Below, piece after piece: positions 17,634 through 27,407 of a stretch of DNA of 41,440 bases; the stretch's first letter is position 1, and each line of letters begins with the position of its first letter. A program made the translations under genes and the position numbers. Below the pieces are notes generated by a model that worked only from the letters and a program-made list of their open reading frames with translations, was not told the DNA's origin and made no database searches. The stretch lies in contig CAMWRI010000002.1 in assembly GCA_947176585.1 (NCBI GenBank), positions 1 to 41,440 of the forward strand. Reading direction: 5' to 3'. Source of the DNA: an uncultured Porphyromonadaceae bacterium. GTDB taxonomy: Bacteria; Bacteroidota; Bacteroidia; Bacteroidales; Muribaculaceae.

Positions 17634-18818
17634 TTAGCGCTCGATGATGACAGCGCAACGGTCGAGGCTTACGAGAGCGGCGTTGTCGCCGTGGAGGTTG
17701 CCCTGAACGGGAACAGCCTTAACCTGCTCGCTCTTCACACCCTTGCTGACGAGCTGCTTAACAACGTTGTCGGCGCGCTGCTGGCGGAGACGGTTGTTGA
17801 TAGCGTCGGTACCGGTGTAGGTGTCGGCATAGCCCTTAACGTCGTACTTCTTGGAAGCGTCGGCCTTGAGGACGTCGGCAACGGCGTTAACGATGTTCTT
17901 GTCTTCCTTGGTGAGACGGCTAACACCGATGGGGAAGTAGATGGTGGCGAGAGCTTCGGGCTCGGATTCCTTGATGACTTCGGGCTTGCGGTTGAGGCAG
18001 TCCTGGAGCTGACGCTCGAGGTCGGCTACGCGAGCTTCGGCAGCAGCGAGGCGAGCGCGGAGAGCGTCGCAGTTTTCTGCGGGAGGACAAACGGGAACAA
18101 CGGGAGCGTTCCAGTTGGTCTTGCCGAGGTTGAAGGTGAGGCCGAGGAAAGCGTTGAGCTGGCCGTGGAGGCTTTCTTCCATGCTTGCATAAACGTCCTT
18201 GTGACCACCGAAGAAGCTGTAGCGGATGTCGAGCGACAGAGCTACGCGACGGCTCAGGTTGAAGCTGTTGATAAGACCAACGCGACCGAAGAGGTTGGTG
18301 TCGTGGAGGTTATCGAAATGCTTGTTGATGGTGAAGAAGCCACCGGCACCAACGTAGAGGATACCGTTGTAAACACGGTTGGGCTTGTAGCCGCACCACC
18401 AGTTGGTGAGGTTGAACATTACGTCGAAGGACGGGCCGAGCTGGTTGTAGATGGTCTTGTTGTAGCCCTTGTAGAGCTCACCGTTGTTGCCGATAACCGG
18501 GCCCTTGGCGAGACCCTTGCTGCGGAGGTAGCTTGCGCCGCCACGAACAGCCACTACGGGCGAGAACCACTTGCCGATGAAGAGGTCGGCAGCAGGAGCG
18601 AAACGATCCGTGAGCTTACGCTGGGAGTCGAACTCGGAGAAGTAAACGCCTACACCGCCATCAACGGTGATGAACCAGTTGCTGTTGAAGCTGTTGAGGA
18701 GCACGCCCTGAGTAGCGTCTTCTACAACTACAACTTCTTCTGCAACGACTTCCTGGGCGTTGACGGCCTGAGCCATGAACAGGGCGCAGGCGCATGCAAA
18801 GAAAGTAGTTTTTTTCAT
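17634..18818 (-). CDS. OmpA-family outer membrane protein
   Basis: Signal peptide, beta-barrel-like N-terminus, C-terminal OmpA domain (TIYFPIGVSRLTKED...VKGYADTYTGTDAINNRLRQQRADNV). Confidence 0.92.
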   Translation of the reverse strand: MKKTTFFACACALFMAQAVNAQEVVAEEVVVVEDATQGVLLNSFNSNWFITVDGGVGVYFSEFDSQRKLTDRFAPAADLFIGKWFSPVVAVRGGASYLRSKGLAKGPVIGNNGELYKGYNKTIYNQLGPSFDVMFNLTNWWCGYKPNRVYNGILYVGAGGFFTINKHFDNLHDTNLFGRVGLINSFNLSRRVALSLDIRYSFFGGHKDVYASMEESLHGQLNAFLGLTFNLGKTNWNAPVVPVCPPAENCDALRARLAAAEARVADLERQLQDCLNRKPEVIKESEPEALATIYFPIGVSRLTKEDKNIVNAVADVLKADASKKYDVKGYADTYTGTDAINNRLRQQRADNVVKQLVSKGVKSEQVKAVPVQGNLHGDNAALVSLDRCAVIIER

Positions 18819-18880
18819 AAATAACTAATATTAGTGTGTTTGAAGTTGAATTATCACTTATTAGGCACTATTTTGTCCCG

Positions 18881-18888
18881 CAAAATTA
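18881..18888 (-). promoter_or_regulatory. -7 box TAATTTTG for the OmpA-family gene
   Basis: CAAAATTA on + strand, 63 nt upstream of start. Confidence 0.5.
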
Positions 18889-18990
18889 GTACTTTTTTTT
18901 AAAACAGCGAATTTTTGTGAAAAGTTTTTTATTATATTCGCACAAATGTCGCATTTTTTGGAGAAAAGTGCTTAATTTGTTAATTATTTT

Positions 18991-19031
18991 GTGCCGCGCG
19001 GTGTTGAATGATGCCGCGCGGCACATTTTTT
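18991..19031 (+). terminator. Strong hairpin with T-tract on the + strand, no + gene upstream
   Basis: GTGCCGCGCGG (18991-19001) / CCGCGCGGCAC (19014-19024), then ATTTTTT. Confidence 0.5.
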
Positions 19032-19051
19032 GGCGGGATTGGGCCCGATGA

Positions 19052-21106
19052 TCAATGGGGCAGGTTGGGCACGTCCTTACCGATATACTCACACACGCAT
19101 GCGAGGATATTGTGGACGGTGAAGCCGAACTGCTCGTCGAGCACTTTGTACGGGGCGGAAGCGCCGAAGCGCTCGAGGCCGAACACCTTGCCGTCGAAGC
19201 CCTCGATCATGCGCAGGCTCACGGGCAGGCCGGCTGTGAGACCGAACTGCTTGACGCCGGCGGGGAGCACGGTGGCGCGGTAGTCGGTGGGCTGGGTGTT
19301 GAACAGGCCCACGCTGGGCATCGACACCACGTTGGCCTTGATCCCCTCGGCCTCAAGCAGCACAGCCACTTCGCAGAGGAGGCTCACCTCGGAACCGTTG
19401 GCCACGAGCACCACGTCGGGCTTGTGGGTGTCGATCACGGTGTAGCCGCCCTTGAGGGCACCCAGCGCTGCAGTGTAGCGGTCCTCGCCTTCGGGAGCGG
19501 GCAGGTCGGGTATGTCCTGGCGCGAGAGGATGAGGGCGGTGGGGGTGTGGTGGTTGTCCATGGCCATCTTCCATGCCACGCTGGTTTCTGCTGCGTCGGC
19601 GGGGCGGAGAGCCAGCAGGGAGGGCTTGCCGCTGAAGTTGCGGATCTGCTCCATGAGGCGGATCTGGGCTTCCTGCTCCACGGGCTCGTGGGTGGGGCCG
19701 TCTTCGCCCACACGGAAGGCGTCGTGGGTCCAGATATACTTGACGGGGAGCTCCATGAGGGCGGCCATGCGCACTGCGGGCTTCATGTAGTCACTGAACA
19801 CGAAGAACGTGCCGCATGCTTCCTCGAGGCCGCCGTGAAGGGCGATACCGTTCATAATGGATGCGAGTGTGAGCTCGGCCACGCCTGCCTGAAGGAAAGC
19901 GCCTCCGAAGTCGCCGGCTGTGAGGGCGCGTGTCTTCTTGAGGAATCCGTCGGTCTTGTCGCTGTTGGCGAGGTCGGCGGAGCCCACGATCATGTTGCGC
20001 ACTTCCTGTGCGAGCACGCTCAGCACGTCGGCAGATGCCTGACGGGTGGAGATGCCGGGCTTGTGGGCGATAGCCTTGTAGTCGATTTCGGGCAGGCGGC
20101 CTGCGAGGTAGCCTTCGAGTTCGGCTGCGAGGATGGGGTTCTGCGCTTTCCATGCCTCATAGTCCTGACGGCGGATAGCTACGAGGCGGCGCAGCTCGTC
20201 GGCACGCTTGGCGTAGAGCTCGGCCACGTCGGCAAACACCTCGAAGGGTTCCTCGGGGTTGCCGCCCAGATTGGCGATGGTGGCGTTGAAGTCGGCACCG
20301 CTCTTGCTCAGAGGCTGACCATGGGTGCTGCACTGGCCTTCGAAGTTGGCGCCTTCGGCGGTCACGGCGCCTTTGCCCATGGCTGTGTGGCCGATGATGA
20401 GGGTGGGGCGCTGGGTCTCGTTGTAGGCTTTCTCGAGGGCTTCGCTGATGGCTGCGGGGTTGTTGCCCTCACATTCCAGCACGTTCCAGCCCCAGGCGCG
20501 GTACTTGGCGGCCACGTCCTCGCGGTCCACTGCGTCCACTTTGGTGGAGAGCTGCACACCGTTGCTGTCGTAGAACATTATGAGGTTCGACAGGCCCAGA
20601 TAGCCTGCGATGCGGCCGGCGCCCTGCGATATTTCTTCCTGCACGCCGCCGTCGCTGATGAAAGCGTAGGTCTTGTGGGCAACGACGTCGCCGAAGCGGG
20701 CCTCGAGGAATTCCTCGGCGATGGCTGCGCCCACGGCCATGGTGTGGCCCTGGCCCAGCGGGCCGGAGGTGTTCTCGATGCCGCGCATCACGTCCACCTC
20801 GGGGTGGCCGGGTGTGGGGCTGCCCCACTGGCGGAACTGCTTGAGCTCGTCCATGGTGAACTTGCCGGTGAGTGCAAGCACGGCGTAGAGCATGGGCGAC
20901 ATGTGGCCGGGATCGAGGAAGAAGCGGTCGCGGAAGGGCCATGAGGGATTGTCCGGATCGGTCACGAGATATTTAGCATAGAGCACAGCGGCGAAGTCGG
21001 CACCGCCCATGGCGCCTCCCGGGTGGCCTGATTTGGCCTTTTCCACCATGGAGGCCGCGAGGATGCGGACGTTGTCGGCCGCACGCGTCAATAGTTTATT
21101 ATCCAT
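19052..21106 (-). CDS. tkt: Transketolase
   Basis: 684 aa; KSGHPGGAMGGADF, GHMSPMLYAV, GPLGQG, EDGPTHEPVEQ motifs. Confidence 0.96.
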   Translation of the reverse strand: MDNKLLTRAADNVRILAASMVEKAKSGHPGGAMGGADFAAVLYAKYLVTDPDNPSWPFRDRFFLDPGHMSPMLYAVLALTGKFTMDELKQFRQWGSPTPGHPEVDVMRGIENTSGPLGQGHTMAVGAAIAEEFLEARFGDVVAHKTYAFISDGGVQEEISQGAGRIAGYLGLSNLIMFYDSNGVQLSTKVDAVDREDVAAKYRAWGWNVLECEGNNPAAISEALEKAYNETQRPTLIIGHTAMGKGAVTAEGANFEGQCSTHGQPLSKSGADFNATIANLGGNPEEPFEVFADVAELYAKRADELRRLVAIRRQDYEAWKAQNPILAAELEGYLAGRLPEIDYKAIAHKPGISTRQASADVLSVLAQEVRNMIVGSADLANSDKTDGFLKKTRALTAGDFGGAFLQAGVAELTLASIMNGIALHGGLEEACGTFFVFSDYMKPAVRMAALMELPVKYIWTHDAFRVGEDGPTHEPVEQEAQIRLMEQIRNFSGKPSLLALRPADAAETSVAWKMAMDNHHTPTALILSRQDIPDLPAPEGEDRYTAALGALKGGYTVIDTHKPDVVLVANGSEVSLLCEVAVLLEAEGIKANVVSMPSVGLFNTQPTDYRATVLPAGVKQFGLTAGLPVSLRMIEGFDGKVFGLERFGASAPYKVLDEQFGFTVHNILACVCEYIGKDVPNLPH

Positions 21107-21141
21107 TAATTATAGGTGTATAAATTATAGGTATAGGAGTG

Positions 21142-22491
21142 TTAGAGATTGCGGGGGTCGGCTTCCTCGTCCACGGGGATGTCGGTGTTGACGTTCTTGC
21201 TGCCCACAAGGCCGTAGAAGAGGAGGTAGGCCAGCATTGCCACTACAAGCCAGTAGGAGGTCATGTAGGTGGTGGCGTTGGCTATCGCGTTCTGTATCAC
21301 GGGCATCACACCGCCGCCCACGACCATCATCATGAAGATGCCGCTGGCCTGCGCGGTGTACTTGCCCAGGCCTTCGACGGCCAGGTTGAAGATGCCGCCC
21401 CACATCACCGATGTGCACAGGCCGCAGAGCACGAAGAGCAGGGCCTTCATGGGCACTTCGGCCATGGTGAAGCCCTCGGTGGCGCTATAGCCGGGCATCG
21501 ACACGCGGATGCTGTCGGGCAGGAAGATGGCGGCCACGATAAGCAGGATACCCACGGAGCTCACCACAATCAGCTGCACGCGGCTGCTCACGGCTCCGGA
21601 AATGGCGCTGGAGAGCAGGCGGCCCACCAGCATCAGCAGCCAGTAGATTGCCACCACGGCACCGGCGATAGCGCTGGCGTTCACCATGATACCGCTGGCC
21701 GAGCTGTCGGCGAGGTAGAAGTTGAGCATGCCGGGAATACCGATTTCGATACCCACATAGAAGAAGATACCGATCACGCCCAGCACAGTGTGGCGGAAGC
21801 ACCAGGGGCTGTGGGAGTATTTCACCTTCTTGCCGCCCTTGTTCATGTGAGGCTCGGGGATGGCCACGAAGCTGATCACGATGAAGGCGAAGGCAAACAC
21901 GCCCATGGCGATCCACAGCAGGGGAGCCACGTCGGCCATCGAGGTCTGTGCGGTGACCATGCCGATGAGCGCGCCCACGAAGAGGGGCGTCATGGTGCCG
22001 CTCAGTGAGTTGAGGGCGCCGCCGGTCTGGATCAGCTGGTTGCCTTTGTTGCCGCCGCCGCCCAGAAGGTTGAGCATGGGGTTCACCACGGTGTTGAGCA
22101 TGCACACGCAGAAGCCGCACACGAATGCGCCCAGCAGATAGATGAGGAAGTTGAGGGTCACGGCGTCGGCGCCCACGTTGAATACGGCGGTCTCAGCGCC
22201 CACCACGCTTGAGAGATACTGGAGCATGAGGCCGACGATGCCTATCACCATTGCCCAGAGGGCGGTTTTCTTATATCCGATTTTCACGAGGAGGTTGCCG
22301 GCGGGGATGCCCATGAAGAGGTAGGCGAGGAAGTTCATGAGGTTGCCGAGCATGCCGCTCCACTCATAGTTGTTTTTCCAGATGGTGCCGATGGGGGCAG
22401 CCAGGTTGGTTACGAATGAAATCATGGCGAAGAGGAAGAACATCGCGATAATGGCGATGACGTTGCTCTTCTGTTGCTGTTTGTTAGCCAT
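21142..22491 (-). CDS. MFS sugar transporter (fucose permease-like)
   Basis: Start trimmed to MANKQQQKSN; 12-TM-like, FFLFAMISFVTNLAAPIG and MGIPAGNLLVKIGYKKTAL patterns. Confidence 0.85.
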   Translation of the reverse strand: MANKQQQKSNVIAIIAMFFLFAMISFVTNLAAPIGTIWKNNYEWSGMLGNLMNFLAYLFMGIPAGNLLVKIGYKKTALWAMVIGIVGLMLQYLSSVVGAETAVFNVGADAVTLNFLIYLLGAFVCGFCVCMLNTVVNPMLNLLGGGGNKGNQLIQTGGALNSLSGTMTPLFVGALIGMVTAQTSMADVAPLLWIAMGVFAFAFIVISFVAIPEPHMNKGGKKVKYSHSPWCFRHTVLGVIGIFFYVGIEIGIPGMLNFYLADSSASGIMVNASAIAGAVVAIYWLLMLVGRLLSSAISGAVSSRVQLIVVSSVGILLIVAAIFLPDSIRVSMPGYSATEGFTMAEVPMKALLFVLCGLCTSVMWGGIFNLAVEGLGKYTAQASGIFMMMVVGGGVMPVIQNAIANATTYMTSYWLVVAMLAYLLFYGLVGSKNVNTDIPVDEEADPRNL

Positions 22492-22555
22492 AGGGGTGCT
22501 TATGAAATGGTATTTAAGATAGTTGGCGTGTGGGGGCGCAGTGCGCACTTCTGCG

Positions 22556-22563
22556 CAAAGTTA
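22556..22563 (-). promoter_or_regulatory. -7 box TAACTTTG for the MFS gene
   Basis: CAAAGTTA on + strand, 65 nt upstream of start. Confidence 0.55.
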
Positions 22564-22578
22564 CGCATTTTTTTGATA

Positions 22579-22623
22579 TTATAAGATTTGTAAGTCTTAT
22601 AAGTCTTATAAATTTTACGAATT
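22579..22623. repeat. 9-bp repeat locus B, five units: TTATAAGAT TTGTAAGTC TTATAAGTC TTATAAATT TTACGAATT
   Basis: Unit-by-unit reading in one 9-bp register. Confidence 0.8.
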
Positions 22624-22628
22624 TTTTT

Positions 22629-23296
<668 letters not shown>

Positions 23297-23300
<4 letters not shown>

Positions 23301-23761
23301 TCGCCCTTGGCTTTTTCGGTGCCGGCCATTGGTGCCACCTTGTACACGTCCATGATGGGTGTCTCGGTGATGGCCTGAATCTCATAGTCGGCCATGGTGC
23401 CCTTCATGCCTTCGGTGAAGGTATCGAGGGCTTCCTTGAATCCGGCGGCCTGCACGAGCATGAGTGTGGAGGATTTCTTTTCCACACCGGTTTTTTCGTC
23501 GAGAGTGATGAAAGCCACCTTCACGGTGTAAAAGCGGTCGGCGGTATCGTCGTCGTTCCAGAAAATCTCGGCGATTTTCGTACGCTTCACGGCGCTCACG
23601 CTGAAGTCGCCGCTGATGTAGGGCGTGCGTTCCTCGATGATGCGTGCCTCGGCTTCCGTGAAGCTCAGGGCATCCACCAGGTAGGGTTCGTTCACTTTCT
23701 TCACGGCGCCGTTTTCCATCATCTTGTCGTAGCGCACCTTGCATTCAAACCAGTTTGCCAT
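23297..23761 (-). CDS. DUF4494 domain-containing protein
   Basis: WFECKVRYDKMMENGAVKKVNEPYLVDALSFTEAEARI is the DUF4494 signature; 4-bp overlap with yggS. Confidence 0.85.
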
Positions 23762-24013
23762 ATCTCTTGATTGCTATTATATATATTAATGTGTAGCGTG
23801 CCGCTCAGGGTGGGCGGCGGATGCAAAATTAGTGATTTTGCCCGACACGCGCAATATCAATCTCGTGCCGTAAAAATCCCGTCAAATTTAAATCTTTGAT
23901 TTTCAAAGAAAAAGCTATTTGGCGGCTACAATCTGCAAGCCAGCGGGCATGGCAAAGTGCCAAATTGAAAGAAAAAATCATGCAAAAATGTAAAGATTAT
24001 TAAAAATTTTTCT

Positions 24014-24021
24014 TACCTTTG
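24014..24021 (+). promoter_or_regulatory. -7 box TACCTTTG upstream of susC-like gene
   Basis: Exact TAnnTTTG match, about 105 nt upstream of ATG 24127. Confidence 0.6.
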
Positions 24022-24126
24022 CGCACTCGTGTACATTTGAAAGAGTGTCGCCAATAGGGAAGGCTGCGGCCTTCGGTTCGTTAAGTAAGTATAAACCAAT
24101 AAAATATGTCTAATTTCTAATTAAGT

Positions 24127-27100
24127 ATGAAAAAGCTGTTTCTATTACTTCTCGCAGTATTAGCGATGGCCGTATGTGCGTCGGCGCAGACGCGCACGGT
24201 CACGGGTACTGTCGTGGACGCCGACAACGATGAGCCCATCATCGGAGCCAGCGTATCGGCCGGCCACGGTGTAGGAGTTGTTACCGATGTGGACGGCAAC
24301 TTTACCATCCAGGTGGCAGCTAACACTACCAAACTCTCCATTTCTTACGTGGGCTACACAACCCAGAACGTAGAAATCGGCAACGGTAAACTTTTTGTTA
24401 AACTTTCCCCCTCGACCACCACGCTGAACGACGTGATTGTGGTGGCCTACGGCACAGTCAAGCGCTCGGAATATACAGGTTCGGCCGGCGTTGTGGCTGC
24501 CGACCAGCTCGAGAACGCCCAGGTGAGCAACGTCACCAAGGCCCTCAGCGGTAAGATGGCCGGTGTGCAGATCACCAGCAGCAACGGTCAGCCTGGTACC
24601 AGCGCCAACGTGTACATCCGCGGCACAGGCTCCATCAACGCCAGCACTCAGCCGCTGTACGTTGTGGACGGTATGCCCTACGACGGTGAAATCAGCAACA
24701 TAGCCGCCAGCGACATCGAGCAGATGACCGTGATGAAGGACGCCGCCTCCACCGCCCTCTACGGTGCGCGCGGTGCCAACGGTGTGATCATGATCACCAC
24801 CAAGCGCGGCGGTGAAGGCAACGCCAAGGTCACCCTCGACGCTTCGTGGGGTTCCAACGGCCGCGCACTTCCCACCTACGATATCATCACCAGCCCCGAG
24901 CAGTATCTCGAAACTCTCTATCAGGCTCTCTACATGCAGCAGATCGGCACAGGCTCATCGCCCGCTGCCGCAAACCAGTATGCCAACGAAAACCTCTGGC
25001 TGGGCGCCATGCAGACCTTCAGCGTGCCCGCCGGACAGACCTTCATCGGCATGAACGGCAAGCTCAACCCCGCAGCCACCCGCGGCTACAGCGACGGCAA
25101 CTACTACTACACCCCCGACAACTGGGTGGACGACACTTTCCGTCACGGCCTGCGTCAGGAATACAACCTCACCGTCACCGGCGGCACACAGAAGCTCAAC
25201 TACTACGTGAGCGGCAGCTACCTCAACGACGAAGGTATCCTCGAAGGCTCGCACTTCAACCGCTTCAGCTCGCGCGTGAACGTCGACTACCAGGCCAAGC
25301 CCTGGCTGAAAGTCACCACCAGCAACACATATGTATATACCAACAGCGGCTACCCCTCCGGCCAGACCTCGAGCAGCAGCAACTCCACCACCAACGCCTT
25401 CGCGGTGGCATATCAGATAGCTCCCATCTATCCTATCTTCGCCCGCGGCGCCAACGGTGAACTCCTGCGCGACAAGGCCACCGGCCTGCCCATCTACGAC
25501 TACGGTATGGGTCAGGACTTCGGCTACGGCAAGATGGCCGCCCGTCCCTCGGGCGCCTGGGCCACTGCCAACCCCGTGGGTAGCCTCCTCTACGACACCC
25601 GCGAGTTCATCGGCGACGTGCTCGACACCAAGTGGAGCGCCATCCTCACTCCCGTGAAGGGCCTCACCATCAGCGGCACCGCCGGTCTCTACCTCAACAA
25701 CCAGCGCTTCCACAACCTCGACAACAACCTCTACGGCCAGATGGCGGCCACCGGCGGCCAGGCCACTCAGCAGCACGCCCGCTACAGCACCCTCAACCTG
25801 CAGGGCCTCGCCAGCTACAACTTCCAGGTGAAGAACGACCACGACTTCGACGTGATGGTCGGTGTCGAGAGCCAGGACTACCAGACGGAATACGTGACCG
25901 GTACCGGCGGCTATCTCTACATGCCCGGCAACTTCTACCTCAGCAACACCATCAACAACTGGACCGTCGGCGGCGGTAAGGAAGCCCTCTCGCACCGAAG
26001 CGTGTTCGGCCGCTTCAAGTACAACTACGCCGGCCGCTACTACTTCATGGCATCCGTTCGTTCCGACGCCTCCTCGCGCTTCCACCCCGACCACCGTTGG
26101 GGCACCTTCTGGAGCGCAAGCTTCGGCTGGGACGTGAACAAGGAGAAATTCCTCCAGGACCAGACCTGGATCGACATCATCAAGTTCAAGGCATCCTTCG
26201 GCCAGAACGGTAACGACAACCTCGACAGCTCGATGCTCATCAACTACACCGACTTCTACACCATCAGCGGTGCCAACAGCGTGTGGTCCGACTCCGAGCT
26301 CGCCTATAAGGGTAACCCCGAAATCACCTGGGAGAAGAGCAACAACTTCAACGTGGGCTTCGACTTCAGCTTCTGGCAGGGCAAGCTCAGCGGCTCCGCC
26401 GAGTACTACCTGCGACAGACCTCCGACATGCTCTTCAACCTGCCCGTGGCTCCCTCGCTGGGCTACACCAGCATCCCCAAGAACGTGGGCTCCATGCGCA
26501 ACAGCGGCTTCGAGCTCTCGCTCAACTACCGTGCCCTCAGCACCAAGGACGTGACCCTCGAGGTATTTGCCAACGCCACCTTCCCCAAGAACCGCGTGGT
26601 CAAGCTCGACCCCTCCATCCTCAACGACGAAGGCGCATGGGAAGCAGCCAGCACCCGCCTCGTGATCCCCGGCGAGAGCTTCTATCAGCTGTGGCTCACC
26701 GAATTCGCCGGCCTCGACGAAAACGGTTCCGCACAGTACTGGGCTCGCCGCAACGTGCTCGACGACTTCGGTAAGCCCGTGGTAGTGGACGGCAAGGTGC
26801 AGACCGAGGAGTACCTCACCACCGACTGGACCACCGCCCGCTCCACCAACCGCAAGCTCACCGGCGACGTTCTTCCCAACGTGTATGGCGGTTTCGGCAT
26901 CAACCTGGAGGCCTTCAACTTCGACCTCTCCGTGGGCCTGAGCTATCAGCTGGGCGGCCGGATCATCGACTACGGCTATCAGAACTACGTGAACCCCGGT
27001 CTCACCGCCGAGCTCGGTAAGACATGGCACAAGGACATGCTCAACGCCTGGACTCCCGAGAACACCAATACCGACGTGCCCCGTATGGGTACCAGCGGCA

Positions 27101-27372
27101 TCCTCGTGGACAATGCAGCCCAGACCAGCACGCGCTTCCTCATCAGCAGCGACTACCTCTCGCTCAACAACATCACCTTCGGCTACAACGTGCCTGAAAG
27201 CGCCTATAAGAAGCTCGGCCTCAGCGGTCTCCGCGTCTACTTCGCAGCCGAGAACGTGTGCCTCGTGAGCGCCCGTCAGGGTCTCGACCCCCGTCAGGGC
27301 TTCGTGAGCTCCAACGACGCAACCTATTCGCCCATCCGCACCTTCACCGGTGGCCTGCGCGTTAGCTTCTAA
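24127..27372 (+). CDS. SusC/RagA-type TonB-dependent outer membrane protein
   Basis: 1081 aa; CarboxypepD_reg-like domain (VTGTVVDADNDEPIIGASV), plug motif YVVDGMPYDGEISNIAASDIEQMTVMKDAASTALYGARGANGVIMITTK. Confidence 0.97.
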   Translation: MKKLFLLLLAVLAMAVCASAQTRTVTGTVVDADNDEPIIGASVSAGHGVGVVTDVDGNFTIQVAANTTKLSISYVGYTTQNVEIGNGKLFVKLSPSTTTLNDVIVVAYGTVKRSEYTGSAGVVAADQLENAQVSNVTKALSGKMAGVQITSSNGQPGTSANVYIRGTGSINASTQPLYVVDGMPYDGEISNIAASDIEQMTVMKDAASTALYGARGANGVIMITTKRGGEGNAKVTLDASWGSNGRALPTYDIITSPEQYLETLYQALYMQQIGTGSSPAAANQYANENLWLGAMQTFSVPAGQTFIGMNGKLNPAATRGYSDGNYYYTPDNWVDDTFRHGLRQEYNLTVTGGTQKLNYYVSGSYLNDEGILEGSHFNRFSSRVNVDYQAKPWLKVTTSNTYVYTNSGYPSGQTSSSSNSTTNAFAVAYQIAPIYPIFARGANGELLRDKATGLPIYDYGMGQDFGYGKMAARPSGAWATANPVGSLLYDTREFIGDVLDTKWSAILTPVKGLTISGTAGLYLNNQRFHNLDNNLYGQMAATGGQATQQHARYSTLNLQGLASYNFQVKNDHDFDVMVGVESQDYQTEYVTGTGGYLYMPGNFYLSNTINNWTVGGGKEALSHRSVFGRFKYNYAGRYYFMASVRSDASSRFHPDHRWGTFWSASFGWDVNKEKFLQDQTWIDIIKFKASFGQNGNDNLDSSMLINYTDFYTISGANSVWSDSELAYKGNPEITWEKSNNFNVGFDFSFWQGKLSGSAEYYLRQTSDMLFNLPVAPSLGYTSIPKNVGSMRNSGFELSLNYRALSTKDVTLEVFANATFPKNRVVKLDPSILNDEGAWEAASTRLVIPGESFYQLWLTEFAGLDENGSAQYWARRNVLDDFGKPVVVDGKVQTEEYLTTDWTTARSTNRKLTGDVLPNVYGGFGINLEAFNFDLSVGLSYQLGGRIIDYGYQNYVNPGLTAELGKTWHKDMLNAWTPENTNTDVPRMGTSGILVDNAAQTSTRFLISSDYLSLNNITFGYNVPESAYKKLGLSGLRVYFAAENVCLVSARQGLDPRQGFVSSNDATYSPIRTFTGGLRVSF

Positions 27373-27407
27373 TCCTTTCTCCACTCTGTTTCAAAAATCG
27401 ACAAGAA

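Noticed and set aside
17691-18824. 377-aa + strand ORF antisense to the OmpA-family gene
   Set aside because: OmpA domain with signal peptide and own terminator on the minus strand; antisense translation has no domain.
19055-20944. 629-aa + strand ORF antisense to transketolase
   Set aside because: Transketolase motifs on the minus strand are clear; the antisense translation is low-complexity.
24955-27384. 809-aa minus-strand ORF antisense to susC
   Set aside because: Antisense artefact of biased codon usage (HVEVE/AGVVG-rich translation), no recognisable domain.
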